64,000 nt of DNA, taken from positions 2,626,191-2,690,190 of the forward strand of contig NZ_KK073768.1 of assembly GCF_000582685.1 (NCBI RefSeq), in the 5' to 3' direction. The notes under the pieces were generated by a model, which made no database searches, was not told where the DNA came from, and saw only the letters and a program-made list of their open reading frames with translations. Below are positions 7,964 through 16,443 of this stretch, piece after piece (within the stretch, counting starts at the first letter, position 1; each line of letters opens with the position of its first letter). The position numbers and the translations under genes were made by a program. This stretch comes from [Scytonema hofmanni] UTEX 2349 (lineage in GTDB: Bacteria > Cyanobacteriota > Cyanobacteriia > Cyanobacteriales > Nostocaceae).

Positions 7964-8857
7964 TTATTCTACTTTTTTGTGATGAAAGTGAATACCTAAA
8001 AAGATGTCATAGACGAACTCGAAAAAGTCTTTCTTTTGTAAAAGTCCGGAAGTTTGATAACAACCTTTTTCATCCAAAAGGGGTTTCATCATATAATATG
8101 TTGGCTGGTAATTATACCAGGGAATAGAGGGCCACAAATGATGAATTAGGTGGTAATTCTGTCCCATAATTAAAAGATTGAGAATTCGGTTGGGGTAAAC
8201 TCTGGCATTTTTCCAGCGATCGCGCTCTTGATGAGGGCGATGTGGTAGATAATCAAAAAATAATCCCAGTGCTAACCCAACTACCGCTGAAGGTATAAAC
8301 CAAAAGTTGAGAACGTAACCCAAAAAGTGGTATTGAACTGAGATATAGAAAATTATTACCACAAACAACCGACTGAGAAACCATTCCAAAAGCTCATTTT
8401 TGCGCCACAGTTGCCGCTGAAAGAAAAATACCTCATGGTATAAAAAGCGGACTGGTAGCAACCACAGCGGTCCCCCTGTAGAAACATAATGGTCTGGGTC
8501 GTTTTCTGGATCGTTCACATGAGCATGATGCTGCAAATGTACCCGCGTAAACACAGGAAAGGCAAAAACGAGCATCAAGGCACTGACATGTCCCAAAATG
8601 GCATTAATTACCCGGTTACGATGGGCAGATTGATGACAAGCATCGTGAATTACAGTGCCGGCTATATGCAAAGCGATCGTATTGACACTAAAGCACAGCC
8701 AGTGCTGCCATTGCCACAACCAGTAACCGAAGTTAGACAAAACAAACATTGTCACTGCCGTTAGCAACATTAGCAGCGTGGGATTAAAATCACCCGGAGG
8801 TGCTAAAAATTCCTTCGGTGGGACTGTCAGTGGCTTCTGTGCCTCCGACGTTACCAT
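7964..8857 (-). CDS. crtR: Beta-carotene hydroxylase CrtR
   Basis: A 297-residue membrane di-iron hydroxylase that adds the 3-hydroxyls of zeaxanthin and related xanthophylls. The histidine boxes are HDACHQSAH, HLQHHAH and NYHLIHH, with DYLPHRPH between. The overall sequence is the cyanobacterial CrtR type of the fatty-acid desaturase superfamily, not the CrtZ type. The start is the ATG at 8857, with AAGGAG at 8864-8869 six bases upstream; an earlier ATG at 8878 lies beyond this site. It is transcribed divergently from pyk. Confidence 0.93.
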   Translation of the reverse strand: MVTSEAQKPLTVPPKEFLAPPGDFNPTLLMLLTAVTMFVLSNFGYWLWQWQHWLCFSVNTIALHIAGTVIHDACHQSAHRNRVINAILGHVSALMLVFAFPVFTRVHLQHHAHVNDPENDPDHYVSTGGPLWLLPVRFLYHEVFFFQRQLWRKNELLEWFLSRLFVVIIFYISVQYHFLGYVLNFWFIPSAVVGLALGLFFDYLPHRPHQERDRWKNARVYPNRILNLLIMGQNYHLIHHLWPSIPWYNYQPTYYMMKPLLDEKGCYQTSGLLQKKDFFEFVYDIFLGIHFHHKKVE

Positions 8858-9201
8858 TTTTAACTCCTTGTTAATCAAATTTTGTAGTTACTACGATACA
8901 AACTCATTAATGATAAAGTTTTGTGTAGCAAGATTTATCCCCATTTTACGATATCTGTAACTGAATAAGGATATGATTCTCTCACAAACCCTTTAGGGGA
9001 AGATGAGGAGATGGGGAGATGAGGGAGATGAGGGAGATGAGGGAGATGGGGGAGAGGAATTTTGCCCAATGCCCATTGCCCATTGCCCATTGCCCAATGC
9101 CCATTATCATCTTCCCAAACTGCTTGGATATAGCAGCGACTGAAATATAGATCAAGTTAACTTAGTATGACTCCCAGGATAGATCGCTAGATTCAGCTTA
9201 T
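8858..9201. other. Divergent spacer between crtR and pyk with tandem repeats
   Basis: Contains a purine-rich GAGGGAGAT tandem repeat (about 9001-9058) and a CCCATTGC tandem repeat (about 9065-9105). Both are low-complexity types seen elsewhere in the window. Promoters for both genes should flank the repeats. No coding frame is supported. Confidence 0.5.
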
Positions 9202-10971
9202 ATGCAACTAAGAGATTCTCTACGCCGGACAAAAATTGTCGCTACGATTGGTCCTGCTACCAGCAGTCCAGAAATGCTCAAAGCTATTATTGAAGCTGGT
9301 GCAACGACGCTGCGGCTAAACTTTTCCCACGGTACTCATGCCGATCATCAACGCAGTATTCGCTTAATTCGGCAAATTGCCTTTGAACTAAATCAGCCTG
9401 TGGGTATTCTTCAAGACTTGCAAGGACCAAAAATTCGTTTGGGTAAGTTTGAGAATGGATCTATAGTTGTGGCAAAAGGCGATCGCTTTACTTTGACAAA
9501 TCGTCCGGTGATTGGCACGCAAGATATAAGCTGCGTCACCTACGATTATTTAGCAGAGGAAGTCCCCCTTGGCGCAAAAATCCTTCTTGACGATGGACGA
9601 GTGGAAATGGTCGTGGAGGAAATTAACCGCGAAAAAGGCGATTTGCATTGTCGCATCACCGTGGCTGGTAAACTTTCTAACAGCAAGGGTGTAAACTTTC
9701 CCGGAGTTTACCTTTCAATTAAAGCGATGACTGACAAAGACCGCGAGGATCTGATGTTCGGTCTAGACCAAGGTGTAGACTGGGTAGCACTTTCCTTTGT
9801 CCGCAATCCCCAGGACATGATAGAAATTAAAGAGCTAATTTCTAGCATGGGTAAGCAAGTGCCAGTAATTGCCAAAATTGAAAAGCACGAAGCTATAGAA
9901 CAAATGGAAGCAGTTCTGGCTTTGTGTGATGGTGTGATGGTGGCTAGAGGGGACTTGGGCGTAGAATTACCCGCAGAAGATGTCCCTATCCTGCAAAAGC
10001 GCCTGATTGCGACGGCAAATCGCATGGGAATTCCCATCATCACCGCTACCCAGATGTTAGACAGTATGGTGAACAATCCCCGCCCAACTCGCGCCGAGGT
10101 GTCGGATGTAGCAAACGCGATTTTAGATGGCACGGATGCGGTGATGCTTTCTAATGAAACTGCGGTGGGTGAATACGCTGTGGAAGCTGTAGCAACTATG
10201 GCACGAATTGCCGAGCGGATTGAGCAGGAAGAAGCGCGAGAATCAAGTAATCGTCTCTCTAAAGATACCAGGCGATCGATTCCTAACGCCATCAGTCAAG
10301 CGGTGGGGCAAATTGCCGAGCAACTCGGAGCGGCAGCAATTATGACTTTAACGCAAACCGGCGCAACAGCTCGCAATGTCTCCAAATTCCGTCCGCAAAC
10401 ACCGATTTTGGCTGTAACTCCTCACGTCAATGTGGCACGGCAATTACAGATGGTGTGGGGAGTAAAACCGCTGTTGGTACTAGAATTACCTTCCGCCGGT
10501 CAGACTTTTCAAGCTGCGATCAATGTTGCTCAAGAAAATCAGCTTTTGTTTGAAGGGGATTTGGTGGTAATGACCGCCGGCACTCTCCAAGGAGTTTCTG
10601 GATCGACCGATTTGATTAAAGTTGAAGTCGTAACGGCAATACTAGGTCAAGGAATTGGACTCGGACAAGGTTCCGTCAGCGGTCGCGCACGAGTCGGTAA
10701 TAGTGGTTTGGATGTAAGTAACTTTAATCACGGAGATATTTTGGTTGCCCCACGCACAAGTGCCGATTTTGTTGAAGCAATTAGAAAAGCCGCAGGTATT
10801 ATTACTGAAGACGAGGGTCTAACAAGTCACGCTGCGGTGATTGGCTTGCGTCTGGGTGTGCCGGTGATTGTTGGTGTGAAGAAAGCTACGCAAGTAATTC
10901 GCGATGGGGCGATTTTGACAATGGATATGCAACGGGGTTTAATTTACTCTGGGGCAGTGAGAACGCCTTAG
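9202..10971 (+). CDS. pyk: Pyruvate kinase with C-terminal swivelling-domain extension
   Basis: A 589-residue pyruvate kinase that makes pyruvate and ATP from phosphoenolpyruvate and ADP. The N-terminus has RRTKIVATIGPATSSP and LRLNFSHG. Catalytic and metal-site blocks are VPVIAKIEKHEAIE, MVARGDLGVELP and ITATQMLDSM. After the regulatory domain, residues about 490-585 add a PEP-utilising phosphohistidine-type domain with EGLTSHAAVIGLRLGVPVIV. This longer form is usual in cyanobacteria and Bacillus and explains the length above 480. The ATG at 9202 is the natural start. Confidence 0.96.
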   Translation: MQLRDSLRRTKIVATIGPATSSPEMLKAIIEAGATTLRLNFSHGTHADHQRSIRLIRQIAFELNQPVGILQDLQGPKIRLGKFENGSIVVAKGDRFTLTNRPVIGTQDISCVTYDYLAEEVPLGAKILLDDGRVEMVVEEINREKGDLHCRITVAGKLSNSKGVNFPGVYLSIKAMTDKDREDLMFGLDQGVDWVALSFVRNPQDMIEIKELISSMGKQVPVIAKIEKHEAIEQMEAVLALCDGVMVARGDLGVELPAEDVPILQKRLIATANRMGIPIITATQMLDSMVNNPRPTRAEVSDVANAILDGTDAVMLSNETAVGEYAVEAVATMARIAERIEQEEARESSNRLSKDTRRSIPNAISQAVGQIAEQLGAAAIMTLTQTGATARNVSKFRPQTPILAVTPHVNVARQLQMVWGVKPLLVLELPSAGQTFQAAINVAQENQLLFEGDLVVMTAGTLQGVSGSTDLIKVEVVTAILGQGIGLGQGSVSGRARVGNSGLDVSNFNHGDILVAPRTSADFVEAIRKAAGIITEDEGLTSHAAVIGLRLGVPVIVGVKKATQVIRDGAILTMDMQRGLIYSGAVRTP

Positions 10972-10993
10972 AACCTATCCCACTAATGCAGAA

Positions 10994-11024
10994 ACACCAC
11001 CTTACTTAAAAAGTAAAGTGGTGT
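10994..11024. terminator. Hairpin between convergent pyk and S74 genes
   Basis: Arms ACACCACCTTACTT and AAGTAAAGTGGTGT around a 3-nt loop, with one mismatch. It starts 22 bp after the pyk stop. The position between convergent genes fits a bidirectional terminator, though the T-run is weak. Confidence 0.65.
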
Positions 11025-11073
11025 ATAATTCCTAGAAACTTTTGCGGAAACAGAATTTCATGGATTTTATGTT

Positions 11074-11601
11074 TTATTTCTCAACAGTTCTAATGTCCTT
11101 TTTCAATTGTTCTAATTGCATTTCCAAATTAGCTATCTTTTTATCGTAATGCTGCTTCATTTCTTTGATAGCACCTATTGCAACTGAAACTAGACCGTTA
11201 TAATCTACAGACTTGGTATCTGTACCTACAACGAATTGCGGAAATATTTCCTCAACTTCCTGTGCGATGAATCCTGTAAGTTTATGAGGTAGTTGCTCTA
11301 AATTCTGGTTTTTGTAATAGAAGTTGACTGGATTTAAAGACAGTGCCTTTTCTAAAAGATTAGAAGCGGTTTCCACATCTTTTTTTGCTTTTAGATCGCT
11401 TACTATTGTCCATCTACCCCCACTGTCTAATCTGGCAAACCCATTAGGATTGTTTATTCTATTAGTTATGTGAAAAAAACCATCGTTGGTTTGCAACATT
11501 CCTGTTATATGAGTCAAGTTTATTGCATTCTCAATTCTTATTGCCACAACAGACTGGTTTGGTACTCTAACAAGTACAGGGTCATTAATGAAATTAGGCA
11601 T
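11074..11601 (-). CDS. Standalone S74 (intramolecular chaperone) domain protein
   Basis: 175 residues from the ATG at 11601, which has AAAGGA upstream; a start at 11682 would add 27 unrelated residues. Residues 1-65 are beta-rich (GFFHITNRINNPNGF). From about 68 the sequence matches the peptidase S74 domain of phage tail spikes and some bacterial surface proteins: SDLKAKKDVE (self-cleavage Ser plus helper Lys/Asp), LTGFIAQEVEEIFP, VDYNGLVSVAIGAIKEM, then a coiled-coil tail. S74 domains trimerise and release themselves from a fibre. Here there is almost no fibre. It sits at the downstream edge of the polysaccharide locus. Confidence 0.75.
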   Translation of the reverse strand: MPNFINDPVLVRVPNQSVVAIRIENAINLTHITGMLQTNDGFFHITNRINNPNGFARLDSGGRWTIVSDLKAKKDVETASNLLEKALSLNPVNFYYKNQNLEQLPHKLTGFIAQEVEEIFPQFVVGTDTKSVDYNGLVSVAIGAIKEMKQHYDKKIANLEMQLEQLKKDIRTVEK

Positions 11602-11841
11602 CTTTTTTTTCCTTTGATTGATAAAAATCTGATTGTTTAAGTCAGACTTGTTTGCTTTCTTTCCTTCTTTAACTAAATGCAAGCAAAATCAACTTATGCA
11701 ATGCCTGAGATAGAAATGAAAAAATTTTTGCTCAATCTCATTCTTACGGAACCGTATAGTAGACTTATACGACATAGTTTTTGACAGTATTGCTCTCGCG
11801 CCTATGTAATCATGGGCTAGGAATGCGGCACGGAAGAAGGT

Positions 11842-12984
11842 TCAAAGATATCTTTTCAATACTTCGACGGTGGCAAGTCCGGTTTTTTCCCAACTGAATT
11901 GTTTTGCTCTGCTGATGCTTTGGGCAGAAAGGCGATCGCGCAATTCTCTATCAGTAGCAATTTTGTGCATTGCCTCTGTAATTTCCCTGGTGTTGTAGGG
12001 ATTAATCAAAATCGCTGCATCACCGGCGACTTCTGGTAATGAGGAGAGATTCGAGGTGATGACGGGAGTACCGCAAGCCATTGCTTCTAAGACTGGGAAA
12101 CCAAATCCTTCCCAAAGACTGGGGAAAACGAGGGCGATCGCACTATTAATTATTTTCGGCAATTCGCTGTAAGATACATAATCAAGGAATTTTACGCGAT
12201 CGCTTATGTTTAATTCTTCTGCTTGCGATCGTAAAGCTGGGGTGTAACGCGCATCGGTTGATCCTGCTAACCATAGTTCGTAGTCTTTGCAGTTAGGTAT
12301 TGCAGCAAAAGCAGCAATTAGTCTATGCAGGTTCTTGTAAGGGTCGTGTCTCCCAATATAAAGATAGTAGAAGCGATCTTTTGACCTCTCCCCCATCCCC
12401 TCTCCTACAAGGAGAGGAGAGAATTCCCCCCTTCCCTTGTAGGGAAGGGGGGTTAGGTCAAAACTAGGAAAATGATTACCATCATGTGCTAGGGGAATTG
12501 GCGTAATTTTGCTCGCAGGAATTTGACAAAACTTAATAATGTCGTTTGCTGTAGCCTGAGAATTGCAGATAACGTGTTGTGCTTGGGCAACGACTTGGGG
12601 AATATAGTAGCGATGGTATGGTAAAAGAGGTGAAAAGCGTTTGGGAAAGCGCAACGGGATAAAGTCGTGAACCATCACAACAAATCGACTGTTAGAAAAT
12701 AAAGGTGCTTCCGGCAGAGGAGAAAATAAAAGTTGAGATTTTAGCTTTTTATATATTTGTGGCAGTTCAAATTGTGTCCAAATTAAGCGATTTAAATGCC
12801 CTTTTGTGCCTTGACTCGGAGTCAGATTATCTGGTACTGGATAGCAATTAAATTCAGGATAATTTTGTGCCGTTAATAAAGTTGGGTTAAGAGCTTTTAA
12901 ATAGGGAAAAAGATTTGTGGCATAGTTACTTATGCCTGTGGGTTTGGAAAAAACAATCGATAAGTTAACTATTATATTGCTCAT
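11842..12984 (-). CDS. GT4-family glycosyltransferase with in-frame repeat insertion
   Basis: A 380-residue GT-B transferase. The C-terminal donor domain is clear: YLYIGRHDPYKNLHRLI, SLWEGFGFPVLEAMACGTPV (the E-x7-E signature), SSLPEVAGDAAILINPYN. The N-terminal half (PTGISNYATNLFPYL) resembles mannosyl- or rhamnosyltransferases. Residues about 175-201 are encoded by an 81-85 bp palindromic intergenic-type repeat that keeps the frame and lies just before the donor domain, probably as a surface loop between the two domains. It is the last gene of the minus-strand polysaccharide locus; the acceptor and donor are unknown. Confidence 0.88.
   Translation of the reverse strand: MSNIIVNLSIVFSKPTGISNYATNLFPYLKALNPTLLTAQNYPEFNCYPVPDNLTPSQGTKGHLNRLIWTQFELPQIYKKLKSQLLFSPLPEAPLFSNSRFVVMVHDFIPLRFPKRFSPLLPYHRYYIPQVVAQAQHVICNSQATANDIIKFCQIPASKITPIPLAHDGNHFPSFDLTPLPYKGRGEFSPLLVGEGMGERSKDRFYYLYIGRHDPYKNLHRLIAAFAAIPNCKDYELWLAGSTDARYTPALRSQAEELNISDRVKFLDYVSYSELPKIINSAIALVFPSLWEGFGFPVLEAMACGTPVITSNLSSLPEVAGDAAILINPYNTREITEAMHKIATDRELRDRLSAQSISRAKQFSWEKTGLATVEVLKRYL
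12379..12463. repeat. Palindromic repeat inserted within the GT4 gene
   Basis: TTTTGACCT at 12379-12387 and AGGTCAAAA at 12455-12463 form 9-bp inverted ends. Inside are two strong hairpins, CCTCTCC/GGAGAGG and CCCCCTTCCC/GGGAAGGGGG. The first hairpin is related to the intergenic palindrome at 54156. The piece between the 7-bp core ends is 81 bp, exactly 27 codons, so the host frame is kept. Confidence 0.75.
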
Positions 12985-13026
12985 TTATTCAAACTTAACT
13001 CGTTCATAAAAGAAAGTTTCAAGATG

Positions 13027-13857
13027 TTATCGCCGCCAATAATTTAACATTCCGTAAAGTTTACCCAATGCTATCTGAGGTTTGACAAACATTAATAATA
13101 TGGCATAACAAACTAACCGAATTAATCTCAAAATATAAACTAACTTATTTGTATGTTTTTCTAAAGTCAATAAATAACTGTATGTACTATGTTTTGTTTT
13201 CAGAAAAGCATTTCTATTAGTAATTGAGGAAGGCTGATGCAATACACCAAACTGGTTTGTTATTGCAATCAAATAACCTTCATTGGCATAACGGCTGCAA
13301 AATTCAAAATCTTCATAATAGAGAAAGTAAGCAGGGTCAAATAAGGGACATTCGCGAAAGTTAGCAAGATTGATGATTAAACTACAACCAGAAACCCAAT
13401 CACAAGCTACATACTCGGCATCTGTATTTCTTAACATATCTGGAGTGAGAATTGAGCCAGTTGCACGAATAAAGCGACCCCCTGCAAACCAGACTTCACC
13501 TGTGGGAGTATGAATAATTGTGCCGAGAATTGAAATTTCTGGATGTAATTTGAAAAATCGGTTAATATCTAAAGTCTTTTCTGGCAGATAGGCATCTGGA
13601 TTAATTATCCAAATAATCGCCTGAGTATCCTGAGTGTAAATCCATTTAATCCCTAAGTTGCAACCATTCGCAAAACCAATATTGCTTCCAGCATCAATAA
13701 TCAGAACAGATTCATTCTGAAGATTATGAATAGAAGCATCTTCAGGTGAATTATTAATGATAACTGTTTGGTAGTGAGTATTTGTGCAAGACAGAGAATT
13801 GATTAATTGAGCAACAAGATTCGTAGAGTAATAATTAACTGTTAAAAAATAAATCAC
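13027..13857 (-). CDS. GT2-family glycosyltransferase, rhamnosyltransferase-like
   Basis: A 276-residue GT-A transferase. The nucleotide-binding start is IYFLTVNYYSTNLVAQLINS; the metal-binding DXD-type region is IWIINPDAYLPEK; and DWVSGCSLIINLANF with FLYYEDFEFCSRYANEGY matches the acceptor side of WcaA/RfbF-like rhamnosyltransferases. A hydrophobic C-terminal segment (VYILRLIRLVCYAILLMFV) may anchor it to the membrane. Its ATG overlaps the stop of rmlA by 4 bp (13854-13857), so the two are translationally coupled. Confidence 0.88.
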   Translation of the reverse strand: MIYFLTVNYYSTNLVAQLINSLSCTNTHYQTVIINNSPEDASIHNLQNESVLIIDAGSNIGFANGCNLGIKWIYTQDTQAIIWIINPDAYLPEKTLDINRFFKLHPEISILGTIIHTPTGEVWFAGGRFIRATGSILTPDMLRNTDAEYVACDWVSGCSLIINLANFRECPLFDPAYFLYYEDFEFCSRYANEGYLIAITNQFGVLHQPSSITNRNAFLKTKHSTYSYLLTLEKHTNKLVYILRLIRLVCYAILLMFVKPQIALGKLYGMLNYWRR

Positions 13858-14930
13858 GTCAGTTCGATGTGACAGTCATCTCCTATCATAAACCGCAAAG
13901 CTTTGGGACGACGCGGTGCAATTGTTAACTGTGCGCGTTGCCCAATTACACTATCAATAATACGTTGATGAATACCGACTATTTTTGCATTTTCTAAAAG
14001 AACACTATGTTCTAAATCAGTCTCGATTAATGTCACATTATCGGCGATGCTACTATAAGGACCGATAAAGCAGTTTTCTAAATAACAATCGCTACCAATC
14101 ACTACTGGACCGCGAATTGTACAATTAATTATTTTAGACCTTTCACCGATTTGCACTCGTCCAATAATCTGACTTTCAGAATCCACGATACCTAAAATTG
14201 ATTTTGTCAGATAGGTGTCAAGAATGATTCGATTAGCTTCTAGTAAGTCATCTTTTTTCCCAGTGTCTAACCACCAGCCTTCAAGTTGACAAGCCATAAC
14301 TTGCTTGTTCCGGTCAATTAAGCACTGAATAGCATCGGTGATTTCTAGTTCACCTCTGGTAGAAGGTTGGATATTAGCGATCGCCTCATGAATCGTATGA
14401 GAAAAGAAATAAACTCCAACTAATGCCAAATTAGAAGGGGGAATTTTCGGTTTCTCAATCAACTGTAACACCCGCCCTGTTTCATCTACCTTTGCAACCC
14501 CAAAAGCGCTAGGATTGGCAACTGGACGCAGCAGAATCAAGGCATCTTGGGGGTGTTGGATAAATTTCTTCAAAAAGTAACTCAAGTCCCCTTGTTGAAT
14601 CACATTATCCCCCAAGTACATGACAAACGGGGAATCTCCTAAGAAGGGACGAGCGACTTGCACTGCATGAGCAAGTCCTGCTGGCTTATTTTGTAAGATG
14701 TACGTGATATCAGCCCCGAAACGTTCTCCATTTCCTGTTTTTGCCTGAACTTCTGCCCCTGTTTCTGGGCTGATGATGATGCCGATATCAGTAATACCAG
14801 CAGTTACCATTTCTTCGATGCCATACCATAAAATTGGTTTATTGGCAATTGGTACGAGTTGTTTTGCACCGGTGTAAGTAAGGGGACGCAAGCGTGTACC
14901 TTTACCACCAGAGAGAATTAGTGCTTTCAT
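13854..14930 (-). CDS. rmlA: Glucose-1-phosphate thymidylyltransferase, long form
   Basis: A 358-residue nucleotidyltransferase that makes dTDP-glucose, the first step to dTDP-rhamnose. The start MKALILSGGKGTRLRPLT is the G-x-G-T-R-L-R-P signature, and QLVPIANKPILWYGIEEM and MYLGDNVIQ follow. The region from about 250 onward is a left-handed beta-helix (IIGRVQIGERSKIINCTIRG) typical of the long RmlA class that lacks the short enzyme's C-terminal helices. It is coupled by a 4-bp overlap to the GT2 gene, and rmlD lies upstream across a repeat block. Confidence 0.94.
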   Translation of the reverse strand: MKALILSGGKGTRLRPLTYTGAKQLVPIANKPILWYGIEEMVTAGITDIGIIISPETGAEVQAKTGNGERFGADITYILQNKPAGLAHAVQVARPFLGDSPFVMYLGDNVIQQGDLSYFLKKFIQHPQDALILLRPVANPSAFGVAKVDETGRVLQLIEKPKIPPSNLALVGVYFFSHTIHEAIANIQPSTRGELEITDAIQCLIDRNKQVMACQLEGWWLDTGKKDDLLEANRIILDTYLTKSILGIVDSESQIIGRVQIGERSKIINCTIRGPVVIGSDCYLENCFIGPYSSIADNVTLIETDLEHSVLLENAKIVGIHQRIIDSVIGQRAQLTIAPRRPKALRFMIGDDCHIELT

Positions 14931-15105
14931 AAGGGTTAGGAGTTAGTGGTTAGGAGTTAGTGGTTAGTGGATAGTAGATATTGGATAGTGGATATTAGTG
15001 GATAGTGGATAGTGGATAGTGGATATTAGTAGTTTTTGTTCAACTATCAACGAACAAATATCAACTATCAACGAACAACTATCAACTATCAACTATCAAC
15101 TAACT
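14931..15105. repeat. TTAGTGG / AACTATC short tandem repeats
   Basis: About 60 bp of GGTTAGGAGTTAGT-type units grade into GTGGATA units, then into the complementary ATCAACTATCAACG type. The repeat runs up to the 3' end of rmlD (stop at 15089-15091), so a spacer repeat has reached the gene boundary. Confidence 0.7.
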
Positions 15106-15973
15106 CCTTTAACATTTTCCGAAGTCTTTGTCGCCAATGGGGGGGATAAGTTCCGAGAACTGCGGATATTTTCTCACAAGCAAGGACGGAATAGGCAGGG
15201 CGACAAGCTGGTGTGGGATATTCGGGAGTGGTGATGGGGACAACTCGTTGGATTTTCAGGGGAAAGCCTAGTTGTTGAGCTTCTTCAAAGATAGCAACGG
15301 CGAAGTCATACCAGCTAGCAACACCGCTGTTTGTGTAGTGATAAATGCCGGCAATTTTGGTGGTAATTCTATTTTCAATTAGAGAAGCGATCGCACCCGC
15401 TATATCTTTTGCCCAAGTGGGACTACCAATTTGATCGGCAACAACGCGGATTTCTTCTTTTTGGGCACCCAATCGTAGCATAGTTTTGACAAAGTTACTT
15501 TTGCCATATGTTCCATAAACCCAAGCAGTGCGAAGAATCAGGTAATCGTTGCAAGTATGGCGAATTGCTTCTTCTCCTGCAAGTTTAGTTTTACCGTAGA
15601 CACTCAAAGGATTAGTTGCGCTACTTTCTTGGTAAGGGCTGCAAGATGACCCATCAAAGACGTAATCGGTGGAAATATGAATTAAAAAAGCTCCTACTTT
15701 TTGGCTTTCTTCAGCGATAATCAGAGGTGCTGTTGAATTGATAATTTTTGCTAGTTCTGGTTCGCTTTCGGCTTTATCAACAGCGGTGTAAGCAGCAGCG
15801 TTGATGATGATTTTTGGTTGGTTTACAGCAATGACGCTGCGGAGGACATCCGCTTGGGTAAGGTCTACGGTGGGGCGTGCAACTGAAATTATATTACCAC
15901 CAGGGGCGAGAATTGTTTCTAGTTCTTTGCCCAGTTGACCATTATTGCCGATCAGCAAAATTGATTGACTCAT
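15089..15973 (-). CDS. rmlD: dTDP-4-dehydrorhamnose reductase
   Basis: A 294-residue short-chain reductase giving dTDP-L-rhamnose, the last step of the Rml pathway. The NAD(P) motif is LLIGNNGQLGKEL near residue 5. HISTDYVFDGSS carries the serine-threonine of the active site, and SVYGKTKLAGEEA is the YxxxK motif. RTAWVYGTYGKSNFVKTML is family-typical. The size is normal. It lies upstream of rmlA on the same strand, separated by tandem repeats. Confidence 0.94.
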   Translation of the reverse strand: MSQSILLIGNNGQLGKELETILAPGGNIISVARPTVDLTQADVLRSVIAVNQPKIIINAAAYTAVDKAESEPELAKIINSTAPLIIAEESQKVGAFLIHISTDYVFDGSSCSPYQESSATNPLSVYGKTKLAGEEAIRHTCNDYLILRTAWVYGTYGKSNFVKTMLRLGAQKEEIRVVADQIGSPTWAKDIAGAIASLIENRITTKIAGIYHYTNSGVASWYDFAVAIFEEAQQLGFPLKIQRVVPITTPEYPTPACRPAYSVLACEKISAVLGTYPPHWRQRLRKMLKELVDS

Positions 15974-16443
15974 TTTATTAGCTATAAATCTGGCGGTTGG
16001 GTCAAAACCCCATTAAAAGCTTAATCCTAACCATACCATTGCACAAGTTTTTTAGAGTTCGAGAGCTTTGAAGACTTATATTTTTATACTGCCAGAGAAA
16101 TTATTGTGATAATTTATACTTATGATAAAGTGCATATTAAATCAGTATTTGCTACTGGTGAATTTTTTTAGCGATCGCTTACTCAGTCTAATTTTTGGTA
16201 AATTTTAGACTTTTCGCTGATTTTGGGCGATCGCGCAATCATTAATATCAGGAGAAGCGAATTTCTCTCTAATGACAGATACAAGTTTTGGGGTAGTCAC
16301 TCTGATACAATGCCTACGTGTGTTCCCAGAAAATTTAATTGTGCTTATAACCCTAAAAGTTTTTCATTTTAGGGTTAGAAGTCCTATGGCATAGGGAATA
16401 CTAACTCTAAGAAAAAGTAGACATTAATAAGTCAAACTTACCT
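15974..16443. other. Divergent spacer upstream of rmlD and the CAP gene
   Basis: 470 bp between oppositely read genes, with two HIP1-like sites near 16173 and 16228. The only strong structure is a hairpin at 16349-16376 (listed separately). No gene is supported. The length leaves room for two promoters. Confidence 0.5.
16349..16376 (+). promoter_or_regulatory. Leader hairpin upstream of the CAP gene
   Basis: Perfect 10-bp arms AACCCTAAAA/TTTTAGGGTT with an 8-nt loop, 67 bp before the ATG at 16444. If the promoter is farther upstream, this would be a 5' leader hairpin; otherwise it may be a terminator for transcription coming in from upstream. The sequence does not decide. Confidence 0.4.
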
